DNA of 64,000 nt from Liopterus haemorrhoidalis (GCA_963971575.1 OZ020611.1:22055279-22119278); one strand, 5' to 3'. Positions 21,136 through 33,480 are shown, numbered from the stretch's first letter. Notes: generated from the sequence alone by a model not told the origin. Numbers and translations are program-made.

Positions 21136-22105
21136 TCGGTAAAAATTGTAGCTAAACGGCTAAACCTAGAGAGTTGAAATTTGGCATGCTTATACAATTC
21201 TTTGACCCGCACATAGGAAAAATACTAAAACATCTAAAAAACATATCCCTCTAAAAATATAAACAAATATGTGTTCATCGAAAAAAAAAATATTTTTTTA
21301 AATTATCAGTAGGGTATCAAATGAAAGCCCTTAGTACGTGGATTAACGACCAAAATTTTATTTTTGCAAAATAAATTATTTTGATGCGATTTTTGCCAAA
21401 ATTGTGCAAAAAATTTTTTGTCCCACACCCTGTAGCCCAGATGGTTTAAATTAAAAATCTGAAAAAATTCTAAGTAATGTACATTGGTGTGAACCGGAAT
21501 AGTACAACAGGAATTTTTGATCAGATTATGTTTTCGGAAAATAACGCATTTTTTGTGTTTTTAACTAAAATATGTTAACTATTTAATACGTTGTGTAACA
21601 TACCACATCAGTGGCCCTCGTGGCGTGGTCGGATTTGTCTAATATAAGTTAACTTGCAAACTAGGGTTCGATCGAATCCTGTTGATTTTATTTTTTGTTT
21701 TTTTTTTTGCATTTTTATTTTGTTTAAATTATTTTGTTAAAATTCTAGTTATATTTGGTAAATGTTGCATTTAATTTTTAAAAGCGTAAATTTAATAACC
21801 AGTGGAAAGTGTTGAAATTATAATTTTATTCTATGTTTGACGAAATCAAAGGGCGGGACTTATGATGTAAGCAACCAATGGAAGCCATAGGTGCAATTTT
21901 CAAAATCTTAATGAACTTTGCTGTATAAAAAAAAATACTGCATATATTTAGAAACTTAAATAATGGTATATACATTCGAATTAAAATTCATAAAAAAATA
22001 TTTTGACATAAAATTTGTTTTGGCATCCCAAATAATCATCGTTCAGTTACTAAATACCTGCAAAACCCAGAAATGTGTGAAAATTCACACTTCACATCAA
22101 TTTTT
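20999..22105 (+). repeat. Module A copy 6 (forward), longest GTCT tract
   Basis: Complete copy. Its (GTCT) tract at about 21045-21136 is the longest here (roughly 22 units with two interruptions). The cassette lies at about 21612-21685 and the right arm ends cacatcaattttt. It is preceded by attcattttt, not by the minisatellite. Confidence 0.92.
21612..21685 (+). other. tRNA-like cassette of module A copy 6
   Basis: A-box TGGCGTGGTCGG (21621-21632, one mismatch to consensus) and B-box GGTTCGATCGAATCC (21665-21679). Its acttgcaaactag segment before the B-box is shared with copy 8. Confidence 0.68.
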
Positions 22106-22107
22106 AA

Positions 22108-22260
22108 TTCTGTTAAGTTTTAAAAAAGACCTCACTTTAAAGCAGTTAGTGACCATTAAACTAAGAAGCAGTCGTAGAATTGCTTCTATGTTAGGTAAAG
22201 CCATCTGTATTTTTTCTTTATGTATTATTTGGTAGAGGTCTGCATGAGACTGAGGGAGTT
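22108..22260 (-). pseudogene. hAT transposase C-terminal (dimerisation) relic
   Basis: In reverse this stretch matches 62040-62190, which reads VEAILRLFLSIIVTLCSGKRSFS. That is the hATC pattern, normally ending ERSFS. Short and broken, with no other transposase part remaining. Confidence 0.55.
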
Positions 22261-22449
22261 CTTCTAAAGGGGTGAAATGCTTTTTTTTTTTACGGATTCC
22301 TCAATATCTCTCAGGCCCAATGAGATATCGACTATTTTCTACCCATTAACATGCCAATATTTGGCTTTACATTGGTCAAAGAACCGTATATGCATGCAAA
22401 ATTTCGTATTAAAAATATCGAAAAATGTTAGGAGATAAATTCGTTCAAA

Positions 22450-22566
22450 AAGAAGAAAAGGGACCGACCAAGTTATAATTGGAGGAAAGACATTAAAGTA
22501 GCAACTGAGGAATTAGGAATAGATGAAGACCTATGGAGAGCTACAGATGTTGAAAAAATGGTATAG
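22450..22566 (+). pseudogene. Non-LTR retroelement ORF2 C-terminal relic, part 2
   Basis: Reads KKKRDRPSYNWRKDIKVATE followed by ELGIDEDLWRAT and a stop, resembling the G-R-P-x2-x-W-x3-x-x-D-L tail of LINE ORF2. Together with part 1 at 20664 it suggests a LINE split by the hAT relic. Confidence 0.5.
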
Positions 22567-22569
22567 AAA

Positions 22570-23674
22570 GCAATAACAGAAGGAACACATTTTTCACAAA
22601 AACGCAATTTTAAGTGCAAATTAGGTAAAATGACCAAAGTTTACCCAAAGTATTAAATGGTATTACTGAAATTTTCTGAAACAAACTGGAAGTACAGGAT
22701 ATCGAGGACAACTTTAATTTTTTAAATGAGCACGTATGTGTATTTGGACATCTGTGGATAGAGCTTTTGAAACGAAATAACTTTTACTTTTACGTTTTTT
22801 AAATATATTTTACGGTTTACGTAAAATTGTATTCTCTATAACGACTCTAAACTAAAGTATTTTTATTTAGAAGTGTTCAAACTGCCTTCCATTTTGATTT
22901 AAACACTTTCACATTCTTACTCTTAAGCTATCTGAGCGGCACCGGCTAAGGCACTACGCTGTGAGTCTTTAAAACGAGTAAGGAGCCCAGCAAATACACT
23001 TTTTGCATTCTGCAGATCAAGGAGCTGGAAACTGACTGCTTGTAGGAATGATGCCAAGTTCCTACTTGAAGGGCATCTTCGTTCCGCCTAAAATGCCCAT
23101 AATGAGCACTACAAGATTGATTGAGCCGAAGCTAATACATGTTAGAAGCAATTATGCTTTTTATCGGTGTTTAAATTTTTTTGGGGCCCGAAAAATTTTC
23201 TTCCACCTGGTACCTTTTACGGAAAAGGCCAATTACGACTAGTTTGCGGTTTCATTGTTTCTTAATAGTTACAAAAGGTGGATATATCAGGCCTAATAAT
23301 TCACTGGGTCGTAACAGTACAAAAATAAAACAAAAAACAATAATAACAACCTAATTATGTCCATTAATTTATTTTCATTTCCGAAAATAAAAAAGCGTGT
23401 CCCTTCTAGAATAGCGATTAGTAGTGTAAGTGAGAGTAGGGTGTTGTAGAGTAGAGAAGAGTAGAGGACAGGGTGTTGCTGGCATTGTACGGGCCCAGTT
23501 AACTCACGATATAAAAGTCTCGGCCGCTCGTTTATTTTCATTACTGTTCAGCTCTCACGAGGGGCGACACAGCCCTGATAACTGAATCAATGTTTTCAAA
23601 ATGTTTGGATGAAATGTTGCCCAATGAAAATAAGTCTTTTGTTAGTGTTTTAAGTAATTCTGGATTAAAAATTC
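22570..23674. other. No recognised gene
   Basis: Contains small frames (such as 23048-23242, 64 aa) without recognisable motifs. No element ends seen. Confidence 0.4.
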
Positions 23675-23835
23675 TAGCTGTGGCCACCACAGAACCGACC
23701 GCCACTACAGAATACGTAATCAAATTAAATAAAATATGTTTTAAAATTTTGAAACTAAGTCGAGAATTTCAGTTGCGTTTCCACACGCCGAACGCTCAGC
23801 CATATGGTAAATTTAGTAAATAAAATATTAAAAAA
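23675..23835 (+). repeat. Family D repeat copy
   Basis: Carries ctgtggccaccacagaaccg, then gagaatttcagttgcg, and a ccatatggtaaatttagta end. The same end appears reversed at 31625-31760, and the start recurs at 62885-62930. The 77-aa frame over it is not recognisable. Confidence 0.6.
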
Positions 23836-23929
23836 AAATATTTAACTAAACCAAAACAAATCAAATAAAAGTTGTTACTTTCATATTGTTCAGCAACTAT
23901 CTTCAAATAATTTTTGAATATTTCTGTTA

Positions 23930-24120
23930 CGAAATATTTGAAAAAAAAAATAACAAGAGTAAACTTCCACTTCCGTTCGACCGATTTTTAATAAAAGTTA
24001 TCAAATAGTGGCATTGATGTCAAAAGCCTAAATATGAAGTTCTATAAAAATTCATTTAGCCAAATTCGCTCTACATGTGTCTACGTACCGATGAACACAG
24101 TCAAAAAATGACAGTCAAAA
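23930..24120 (+). repeat. Family C repeat fragment
   Basis: Matches 63110-63290 in order: acgaaatatttg, gagtaaacttccac, cgaccgatttttaa, ggcattgatgtcaaaagcc and tagccaaattcgctctacatg. It lacks the GACA tract. Confidence 0.7.
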
Positions 24121-25189
24121 TATAGTCAGAACCTTATGTGAGGTATAAAACAAAACCAGCTTTATCACAATCATCAAAACTGTGGATATTCAAAAAAAAA
24201 AACGTTTTTCGAGTTTAGTTTTATTAGTACAACGATTTTTTTTTTTTGTAAATCTATTTATGGTAATTCGATTAAGATTAAATAAATCACCCACGAAGAA
24301 AAATTAATAGTTGGTTTGCACCAGATCGCTTCCAATCTCATTTCTTAAGAAGAATATAATAAAGCAACATAAAATATTTGATGCAAAGGTCATGGAATAA
24401 AATTTCATTAAAGAGTGAAAAAAAAAATTTTTTTTTAAATTGAACATTTAAAAGAATGTTTTTTTTTTAGATAATTAAGATCACATAAAAAATAACAAAA
24501 CTAAACGTAAAAACGACAGTTATGTACGTGTTATGACTTGTTTTGTCAACTTGTATTTATCTAAATTGTTTGTAACCTGCGCAAATAGAGAAAAAATAAT
24601 GTGATGTGACTGGTTGAAATGGAAAAAGTTGATTTTGCACCAGACTCGCTTCTGGATAAAGATGGTTCTATTTTGTCTTGTACAATTCGATGCGATATTA
24701 TAAAGGGAGATCGTTGATTTTGTTTAAATTTTTTCTATTTTTTGAATAGCTTTCAAGGTAAGAAATGATAATCACGTCGGTTTTGCATTGTGCCTCCTCA
24801 TGTAGAGACCTGATGAGTCGGGCTGTAATAATCGAAAATAATTCCTGTGGAACGAATCAAATTATTTCTAGAGATACCCAAAATATGTATTTGAGTTAAA
24901 ATAAAACTTCAGACACAAATTTTAAAACAAAAAACAGTTTCGAAAACGTGTGGTTGGAAAATATCACTTGGGTCAACTATTGTCTGTTAACTAGTTTTAC
25001 ATCTTGTTTTATAAAATGCCAGATATTTCCAGGTATCTTATATACGAATAATGGCTAAATCTTTTATAATCTAATCTCTTCGTATTATATGTCAACTGTT
25101 TGGTGTCTACCTATTGACCAATGACCATTGGCCATCTTACATGCATTTTCCTATCCCAGATCTTTTTTTGCCGTTCTATAACTTTCTTA
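24121..25189. other. No gene seen
   Basis: AT-rich sequence with homopolymer runs. No recognisable frame or terminal repeats. Confidence 0.45.
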
Positions 25190-25191
25190 TA

Positions 25192-25625
25192 CAGTAATAA
25201 CCCGTTACTCGACTGCCATGTAGCTCGACGATTTCGCCACTCGACGTAAATGTTTAGAGTGAGAGTCGACGGAGCATCGCTACCCGACGCGTGATCGAGT
25301 ACCGATCACGTGATACATATTTTGATAAACAAAGCAAAATGAACGCATGGCCAGCAATTCGCGCCTAGATATCTTGACGACAACAACTCTTTTTGTTTTT
25401 TGCTAAAATAAGTGATTTATATTTATAATTATGGGTCCAAAGGATAGAAATGCAAGCATAGCTAAAAGGAAAACATATACATATATGTATTTCCTTATAT
25501 GTATATGTATATATGTACATATGATTCCCTTTATTTCTTATGAAGAAATTCGACTCGTCACCCGACGGATTCGCTACTCGACGCTTTTTTAGAACGAATT
25601 AACGTCGAGTAGCGGGGTATTACTG
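25192..25625 (+). mobile_element. pogo/Tigger-type MITE, TA duplication
   Basis: Ends CAGTAATAACCCGTTACTCG and, reversed, CAGTAATACCCCGCTACTCG, each flanked by TA (25190-25191 and 25626-25627). This is the typical pogo/Tigger terminus. An internal ATG at 25431 reads MGPKDRNASIAKRK, resembling the start of a pogo-type transposase, and ends soon after. 434 bp, clearly deleted. Confidence 0.88.
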
Positions 25626-25836
25626 TATCATGTATCCACTATAATCGCTCCTTTTCCATTTTCTGTGTCATTACAGAACTCGAATATACGCATTTTTATG
25701 GCATGGCCCTATTTACCATATGAATAGGACCAAATAGGATCAGGATTTGGTCCCATTTGGGTGATTAGATACTTTGTTTTCCAAAACTGGAAGTGACCTA
25801 AGGTGTTAAGGTTAATTAATTTAATTTCGGAGACAT

Positions 25837-26208
25837 CTCAGCAAACATTTTTATACGGGCCAGTACTGGTAAAGCACATACTCCCCGGCATTGAAAGTAA
25901 TGGGCCAGTACCCCGGTGTCCCCGGGGCCGTTACTGGCCCATTGATGTATCAGTTGCTGGCCCAGCAACGGTAAAGTGCAAAATAATCGCATTAGTTGCA
26001 AGATTTATTTCTGATGGTTTTACGTAAAAAGTATGAGTGAAGAAGTGTGCTTATAAAATGCTGGTAAAGTACTTCGTATAGGCGGAATGCGAAATACAAA
26101 TGTGAAGTACATTATTAATACTGGCGTTGCACTTACTTTTGGTGCCAGTAATTTACCAGCATAAAAGCAGTTTACCAGCATTCGGCCGTTAGTTGAATGT
26201 TTGCTGGG
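25837..26208 (+). mobile_element. CCCAGCAAACATT-family MITE (372 bp)
   Basis: Left end CTCAGCAAACATT (one mismatch) and right end AATGTTTGCTGGG, flanked by AT on both sides. It joins the first 180 and last 190 bases of the 1.7-kb form seen at 28811-30530, so it is an internal-deletion derivative. Confidence 0.85.
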
Positions 26209-26210
26209 AT

Positions 26211-26930
26211 GTTTAAATAAAAACTCTCTCCAAGGTTTTGCCATGAACTCACAACTAGTCTTATTTTCATGACTCTGACCATAAAATAGTTATTTTTTAA
26301 ATCATGTTAAATCCTACTTTTTAAATTTTTTCATTAATAAGAAAAATTTTATGTGTCTGAAATGATAGTCAACAAACGTACCACTTAATTTTTTTTTAGA
26401 TTAAAAGTCGTGGATGTTACTATGTCTTAAGCCTTATATGAAATACTATTAAGGTCATCTGCGTGCCTTAAAACAAAAATACTAAATTACTAAAATGGCC
26501 TTTAGTAAACAAATGCCATAAAAGTTTCTGAACTGATATTAATAGTCCATAAATAAGTATTGTGGCATCTTTACCGTATTCGCTCATCCACTAATTCCAT
26601 TATGAAGTAAGTTTCATTTGTTTCATTGTGGCGTGTTGTTTTTCTGAGACACATTGTCATTATCCGGAGCTCGGCTGTCGCGATGATTTAACACCGCCGC
26701 AGACAAATGGTAAAGGGATGCACAACAATGAATTGTTTTGAGAAATGTTCTGCGGAATAAAGGAAATCCTAATGCATGGTTTCCTATATAACACAAACAT
26801 TTATCATATATTTATTTATGTTATGGTATTTTTAAAGAAATGGTTAAACATTAATTTTAAATATGATAACTACAATTTAAACAATCAAGCTAAAATGCTC
26901 AATACTAAATATAGTCCAAACGTTATATTT
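26211..26930. other. No gene seen
   Basis: AT-rich. The 74-aa frame at 26745-26969 has no recognisable motif and runs into family C sequence. Confidence 0.45.
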
Positions 26931-26934
26931 ACCT

Positions 26935-28075
26935 CAATCCTCGGACATCGAAATCTCGAAACGTCATAATCAGGATGATCACAATAGGGGAAACTTTTTA
27001 AGATAGTGCGATATGCAACAAAACCTAGAACACTCAAGAGTGACATTCAACTGTCACTTGTGTATTTGTTTATATGGTGAAAATAAACACGATTTGTATT
27101 TTCCTATTTTCCGAGCTCTACTTTTGTTGATAATTCTAATAATGAATTGACTGCAATTATTTCTTCGTTAGTTTCTTAATATCTTCAAGAAAGCTCTTAT
27201 CTTCAAGTGTCGGCAACGATAGTTCTTGGTATTCTATCAACTTACGTCTATTTTCCATTCTTGAATGACTGCCTGAAGAAGTGGAAGGGCCTTTTAATAT
27301 ATCAACTGATGATTTAGGCAAACTTTGGGTGGGTTAAGTGTTTTTTTTTCAGCCTTCTTTTGGACGTACCTTTAATGCCATAAATAGTGTAAATAGAAAC
27401 AGGTTATAAATGGAAATCAAAACAGTTTACTTTAAAAAAAAAAAAACTCACACACACACACTTTCCATACAAAGCAACGAGCAAAGGCGAATACATAGAC
27501 TTGGATTTTTGCCCATTTTTAGTTTTTGGATTCATAGAGACCTACGATCTACTTTTTCTCTATCTCCAAATTTCGTTTGACTTGATATTGTTTTCGGTTT
27601 AGCAAAATGATGGAATGTTAAGGCCTTATCACACTAGAACGCTATCCAAGTCTTATTTTTGTAGGTTTTTTTTCAGGATCCAAGTCTTCAGGTCTTGACA
27701 TATCACATGGTATTTGAATATTAGTTAAGACTTGGAAATTGTTTGTTTACCCATGCGCACATCGTGAAATTATGACAGTTGACAGTTATATTTTGACATA
27801 AACAAAAGACAAAGACGCGTCAGCTGTAAGACCTGGGTAAAAAGACCGAGAAATTGTATCCTGTTTCAAACAACAAAAAAAAAAACACATATTTCTCCAT
27901 TGACCAAAACAAAACAATATAATAATAATAATATAATAATAATAAAAATAATATAATAATAATAATATTTTTATCTAATATCACTCTCGTGTCTTCCAAA
28001 AATCGCCACCAAATATCAGGGCATTTAGGAAGTTTCCCCTATACCTCCCTTATACATGTGGCGTAAAATTTTCTT
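26935..28075 (+). repeat. Family C repeat tail, interrupted
   Basis: The catcgaaatctcgaaacgtc and gatgatcacaata blocks (26948-26986) continue after the inserted element with cctcccttatacatgt (28042 on), matching 63326-63385. It serves as an empty-site reference for the insertion. Confidence 0.7.
26987..28039. mobile_element. DNA element with GGGGAAACTT ends
   Basis: 1053 bp with ends GGGGAAACTTTTTAAG and, reversed, GGGGAAACTTCCTAAA. Comparison with the intact family C sequence at 63350 shows that AT or ATA was duplicated on insertion. It contains an (ATA)n tract (27918-27968) and no recognisable transposase. Confidence 0.7.
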
Positions 28076-28265
28076 TTATCTCGAAGCGATTCTTGTCAAA
28101 AATATTTTTTTAAATCTTTTAACGCATCCTGTTACTCGGAGAAGTTGACTTAAAAATATGAAAAAAATGCGATCAATGCACATTGATATTAGCCAAAATA
28201 GAACAAGCGGAATTTTTCATCAGATATTTATTTCAAATTTTAAGTATTTTTGAAAACAATATTTT

Positions 28266-28720
28266 TACCGACCGTCATATGTATAGGCAGTGGCGTACGC
28301 TGGAGGGGGGATTAGGGAGATTACCCCCCCCCCCCGCGAAAAGTACAAATATTATAATTACCGCATTTCAAGATTGCTCGACGCCTTTCCAATACGTATA
28401 AATTCCGTTGTTAAAAATCCCCCGCAAAATATTTTTCTGCATACGCCACTGTGTATAGGTATAAGGGAGGTATCAAACTAATTTTTAGATTTCGATGGAT
28501 GTCCTCCAATGAAGGTTTGTACATAACGTTTTGACCATTTTTAGCATGATGTCTGTCGGTCTATCCTTCTGTATATCTGTCGGTCCGTGGACAAGTGTCG
28601 AGAGAATTTGGCTAAACAAATTATTATGAAACTTATTAAAGCATTTGACATCAGTGCCACCATTTGATACTTTTGGTAAAAATCGGTCGCCCGGAAATGG
28701 AAGTTTACACATTTAATTTT
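28266..28720 (-). repeat. Family C repeat, reverse copy
   Basis: Reverse of 63290-63400 and 63180-63290: accgaccgtcatatgtat, gggaggtatcaaac, gatttcgatggatgtcctcc, a reduced tctgtcggt tract, then tggctaaacaaattattatg and gcatttgacatcagtgcc. It lies head-to-head with the copy at 26935 and is split by a small hAT at 28288. Confidence 0.75.
28288..28451. mobile_element. Small hAT MITE, TSD TGTATAGG
   Basis: 164 bp with ends CAGTGGCGTACGCTGG and, reversed, CAGTGGCGTATGCAG, and a perfect duplication TGTATAGG (28280-28287 and 28452-28459). It has a 13-C run. It is related in end sequence to the shell at 10998-12191 but has no module A. Confidence 0.9.
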
Positions 28721-28810
28721 TAAGTTCTTTGCGAATATTTCGTATAGTCGGATTGCTGATAGGTGACTGTTACATGTATGTATCAAGAAGTGCTTTCATA
28801 TAATAATCTA

Positions 28811-30530
28811 CCCAGCAAACATTTTTATCCGGACCAGTACTGGTAAAGCACATACTCGCCGGCATTGAAAGTAATGGGCCAGTGCTGGCATTTCGTACTG
28901 GGCCAGTACCCCGGTGTCCCGTGGCCCTTAGCTGGTCCATTGATGTATCAGTTGCTGGCCCAGCAACGGTAAAGTGCATTGAAAGTAATGGGCCAGTGCT
29001 GGCATTTCGCACTGGGCCAGTGCTGGCATTTCGCATTGGTCCAGTGCTGGCGTTTTGCACTGGGCCAGTACCCCGGTGTCCCCGTGGCCGTTAGCTGGCC
29101 CATTGATGTATCAGTTGCTGGCCCAGCAACGGTAAAGTGCAAAATAATCGCATTAGTTGCAAGATTTATTTCTGACAGACTAGTGCTTATATTATACCCA
29201 CTCTCTAGTGTTTCAAATGTAATATATGTGTACTTACCCAGTATTAAAATAAATTAATGGTTAGGTGCAAAATAAATACTCATTTGGCCATTTTCACCAT
29301 CGTTGAATAAATTTATTTAACAAGTAAAGTTGACAATATCGCATCGGTTTTAAACTATTAATGAAGAAATTAACATTGCTGTCAGTAGAATGATGAGATA
29401 TTGTTAACTTAAGTTGTTAAATAAATTTATTCAACGATGGTAAAACTAGCCGATTGTAAATTGAATTAACAGTTATAATTTATTGATTTATTTATAAATA
29501 TTAAATAAATATAATTTCAGGAATAACAGGAATTAGTTTATTTAATTTATTAATTTAATGAAGAATTTTAAGAAAATGGTTTTCTGCCATTTCGGTCAAA
29601 CCAATTTCATCCTAAAGATAAGGGGTGACTAATAATTTTCGCCAATATTTGTCTTGTATTATCTACCACATCTTTTCCCCCTGACTTGAAGAGTGCCAAC
29701 CTAAAGAAATCATACTTGTTAAAATAAATTCAATAAACAAATTTTATAAGCATTAATGCTATAAGCTGTTCACTTTTGTAAGAACAAACTAGATCTGGTT
29801 ATTTTGGTGATTTTTATAGTGTATTACTGACTTTTAGAAACTTGGTTATATTGTAAAAAAAGCTTTACAGTTTTGGATTAAGTTTGTATTATTTTAGGTT
29901 AGTATTATATTTACAAAATATTTAAGATGTCACTATTCAAAATGAAATATGACAAATTATATTTTTTAAATGACATATTTATAATCTTGTATCAGATTTA
30001 TTAATAATTGAAAATTTTATTACATGAAAAAAACTATGATTGAACTAAACTAAAAATTAAACAATTTAATATGAAATAGTTTGTGTAAACTACGTCCTTA
30101 AATCTAACAAAACACACACAAATCACAATAAAAAACTGTATAATGCTCACAATCAATAACTATTCAAATACACATCTTTAAACACTGTTCACCAACACGT
30201 CCCAACTTGAACTCACAGAATATCACTTGTACCGACCCTCGAAGGCCACGCCATTAGGGTGTTTTATGACTAAGAACGGTCAGACTTTTCAAATTATTAC
30301 ATTCAAAAAAAGTTATAAACATAAGCACTGGCCCGCTAGAAATAACCTTGGATTAATACAAATAAGGAATGCTTATAAAATGCTGGTAAAGTACTTCGTA
30401 TAGGCAGAGTGCGAAATACAAATGTGAAGTACATTATTAATACTGGCATTGTACTTACTTTTGGTGCCAGCAATGTACCAGCGTAAAAGCAGTTTGCCGG
30501 CGTTCGGCCGTTAGTTCAATGTTTGCTGGG
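28811..30530 (+). mobile_element. 1.72-kb CCCAGCAAACATT-family element, copy 1
   Basis: Ends CCCAGCAAACATT both sides, flanked by TA. The first 300 bp repeat GC-rich ggccagtgctggcatttcgc units and two copies of a cagttgctggcccagcaac block. The last 180 bp carry the conserved gtacttcgtataggc and ttcggccgttag segment. The middle is AT-rich with a nested palindrome (29297-29443). It is nearly identical to 54057-55795 in the opposite orientation. No transposase motif is visible. The short GPVLAF frames are the repeat translated. Confidence 0.9.
29297..29443. repeat. Foldback MITE nested in the 1.72-kb element
   Basis: Arms accatcgttgaataaattta and inverse, extending through ttgacaatatcgcatc / gatgagatattgttaac, separated by about 45 bases. 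The same structure is inside the sister copy at 55164-55312. Confidence 0.85.
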
Positions 30531-30532
30531 TA

Positions 30533-31004
30533 GTTACCATTTTTCAGCGATTTTAAAAATGTTTTTTGTTATTTGTGTTAACTGTCATTGTCTGGTAATA
30601 AATATTAATTAAAATACGGCTTGCGGACAATTATTAAATTCACAAACTTTAATTTTAAATCTGCTGGAATAAACAACAAATTCTAATCCAAAATTTATGT
30701 CACTATACGTTACTATGGGTATGCAAATAATTATAATGATATAGACAGAGAAAGTATATAGTATTGAATATCGATACTTGTAGCAACGAACAGTCACTTA
30801 TCAGCAATCCGACTATAACAGAGAATTTGATGTAACATGAAAAGTTACTGTACAACATAATAGTTACAACTTATAAATGAAATTATTTTCATGTAATTAT
30901 TTATTATTATTATTATTATGGGGTTTGTCAGGTCTTGACAAGCATCCACTAATCTCAAACTTCAGCAACCTTATTATTATTATTATTATTATTTTCATTT
31001 AGAT
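30533..31004. other. No gene seen; (TTA)n tracts
   Basis: Two ttattatta tracts (30902-30920 and 30971-30992) flank a ggggtttgtcaggtcttgac segment. Otherwise AT-rich. Confidence 0.5.
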
Positions 31005-31611
31005 CAGCGGTTCTTAAACTGTGGTCCGCGGACCCCTGGGGGTCCGCGTAGCCATTACCTGGGGTCCGCGAAACAATGTTGACTAACTTTACATCCCCCA
31101 ACTTTTCGCTTTTATTCAAATAACTTATTTAATAAAAATCCTACAGGGTCAAGACTTTTGTATTTGTTGTTATCTAACTAGTTATTGACATAACTAAACA
31201 ATAATTAGTAAAAATTTAATTATTTGTATTCAACTGCAAATTATTTACAGAAAACAGAACATAATAAGATCTATTTTGACCAATATTTGACCAAGAAATG
31301 TTTGTATGAGTTTAACGTATTATAATTTATAACTTTTTTTAATTCTTTTTACTACTATTTTTATTAATTTTATGTTTTTTATTCTATATGCTAATAAAAA
31401 TATTCATCTCTATAAATGCGCAAGACCATTTATTAAAATAATCAGCGATACATTTTTATTACTATTTATTATAACGTAATGCCTATGAGATTATTGAGCC
31501 AGAAATTAAGTCTCAAGAACGACGTAAAATGCCTAGGGATGGGATGGGGTCCGCAAAAAAAATGTTGTTCAAAAGGGGGATCCGCGGACTACATAAGTTT
31601 AAGAACCCCTG
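31005..31611. mobile_element. hAT MITE, TSD ATTTAGAK
   Basis: 607 bp with ends CAGCGGTTCTTAAACT and, reversed, CAGGGGTTCTTAAACT, followed by ggtccgcgg-type blocks. The 8-bp flanks atttagat (30997-31004) and atttagag (31612-31619) differ by one base. No coding sequence. Confidence 0.9.
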
Positions 31612-31624
31612 ATTTAGAGAAATA

Positions 31625-31760
31625 TTTTAGTTACTAAATTTACCATATGGATGAGCCTTCGGCGTATGGAAACGACAACTGAAATTCTTGATTTAGTTCA
31701 AAATTTTAAACATGTTAAAAGGTATCTTATTTGGTCGGTTCTGAGATGGCATAGCTGATT
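31625..31760 (-). repeat. Family D repeat copy, reverse
   Basis: Reverse of 23690-23835: tactaaatttaccatatgg, gaaattcttgatt and tttggtcggttctgag blocks. Confidence 0.6.
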
Positions 31761-32825
31761 TTTTTTTTAAATTATTTTTATAAATGAAGCATACATTATT
31801 TGATAATGAATAATCTATAAAAATTTAAAAGGCCATCTTTTCTATATCTCATCTTAAAATTGAATTTTAGAAGTACTGCCTGAGAAATGGGTAAATTCGA
31901 AATTCGAGATCGATCAGTCGGGTTTTTCAAACCTTTATGTATATAAATTTTCTGTCATTTCTGTGAAATATCCTACATTCACTATTATTTGTAAAAAAAA
32001 GCTATTTATTCCATATTTACACACAAATAAAATAGAAAATCATGTTAACATCTCAAATAAATCCAACACAATATCAAAGAAACCTTTTCGGAACAAATTT
32101 AGTAAAGAAACCAATATGTTCAAACATGCTGGTTTCCTGTTTCTTCAATGTTCAATGTTCCTGAATTCAATGTTATTGAATGATGCAGTTTTGATGAGTG
32201 TGTCGGTGACGGTTGCGTCACAGAGCTAAGCGACCGTGTGCTCAGGTGTTTGGACAATGGCCTATCGCGGTACTACCTTGTTTAACAAGAGGGTGACTTT
32301 GAAAAGTCATCCTTTTTCCGGTACCTTTATGTAATGTATTATAATTGTTATGAGAAAATAAATAGATGAGAAATTTTGTGAAATTAGGGATCAAAGAACT
32401 ATTTGATTTTACACAATATTACTAAAATAGGTTTAAAGTTTCTATATTAAAGTTTCGAAGTAATTTAAATTATGTCCTGGGTTTCTTAGGTTTGATCAAG
32501 AAATACTTATTTGTCTGTTTGTACGATAAAAATTATGGCTAAACGTCTGAAACTTGACACTTGAAATTTGGCAAGCGTAAAAGGTGTAAGAAGATAGAGG
32601 GAATACTATTTTTCTCTGATGTGTTCGAATAAATATATATAAATAGTTTTATAGTTTTAATTATAGTTAAATATGTATAAATAAAATTTATAGTTTTTTT
32701 AGTAGGTTATGTGAATCTCGACTGATATGAAATAATAAGTTACAATTTTAGAACGTTTAATCTTTTTATAATGGAATCCTCTATTTATATTAACTATATA
32801 GCAGCTTACATATCTGTAAAATTGA
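31761..32825. other. No gene seen
   Basis: AT-rich, with an 88-aa frame at 31963-32229 lacking recognisable motifs. Confidence 0.45.
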
Positions 32826-32829
32826 TCCC

Positions 32830-33480
32830 TTTTAGGGTTTGGTAGGTATGGCCAGAAAACACTTATAAAATCACTAATGTGTGTGTATGTGTCTGTGTGG
32901 TAGAAAATGTAGCCAAACGGTTGAAATTTGACCTGCTACAAACTGTAGATAGTTAAAAAATACACATCGTGGTGAATATATAAACAAATATGTTGTTAAC
33001 GAAATAATTTATATATATATATATATATATTAAATATTGAGTGGTGTATCAAATGAAACCTCTTAATGCTCTGATAAACCAACAAATTTTTATTTTTGAA
33101 AAATCAATTTTTTTTGGGGGGATTTATGTCAAAAATATGTCAAAAAACTTTTGTCTCCCACACTAATTCCCGGAGGGTTCGATCTAAAAATGTACATTGA
33201 TGGGGACCTAAATAGTTCAATAGGAATTTTTGATCAGATTAGTTTCTTTTGTGTCGTTGAAAACTAAATTTATTTTGTGATATCAAAAGAAATCTTTAAA
33301 ATAAAAAAACAGCGAAAGAAAAATAGATTTTTTAAAATTTTAACACGATGTTTTCCCTTTCCACCCTTTTACTCCGGTGGAGGGGGATTATAAAAATTCT
33401 GGTTAATGAACATTGATGTGAACTAGAGTGTCACAAAAGAAATTGTTGATCCGAGTATTTTTTCAAAAGTTACTTAGGAC
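32830..33480 (+). repeat. Divergent module A left arm
   Basis: Starts ttttagggtttggtaggtatg, has a gtgtgtgtatgtgtctg tract in place of GTCT, then agccaaacggttgaaattt, aacaaatatgttgttaacg, gtatcaaatgaaacc and gtacattgatggggacc. The tRNA-like cassette and right arm are not recognisable. Confidence 0.7.

Larger units (their letters stand above)
20831..22440 (-). mobile_element. hAT element relic (same family as 61030-62567) around module A copy 6
   Basis: The left end CAGGGCCGGATTTACTGAAC and following gaggccctaggctactcaaat match the reversed right end of the element at 61030-62567. Beyond the module, 22105-22350 matches that element's interior in reverse (agaattgcttctatgttaggtaaag-type block, tctcaatgggcct-type block). 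The true right terminus was not found, so the end coordinate is approximate. Confidence 0.65.

Noticed and set aside
28770..29257. Overlapping frames rich in GPVLAF and NASTGP as a repetitive protein
   Set aside because: They read the GC-rich repeat units of a transposable element on both strands. The same frames recur in the inverted copy at 55349-55869.
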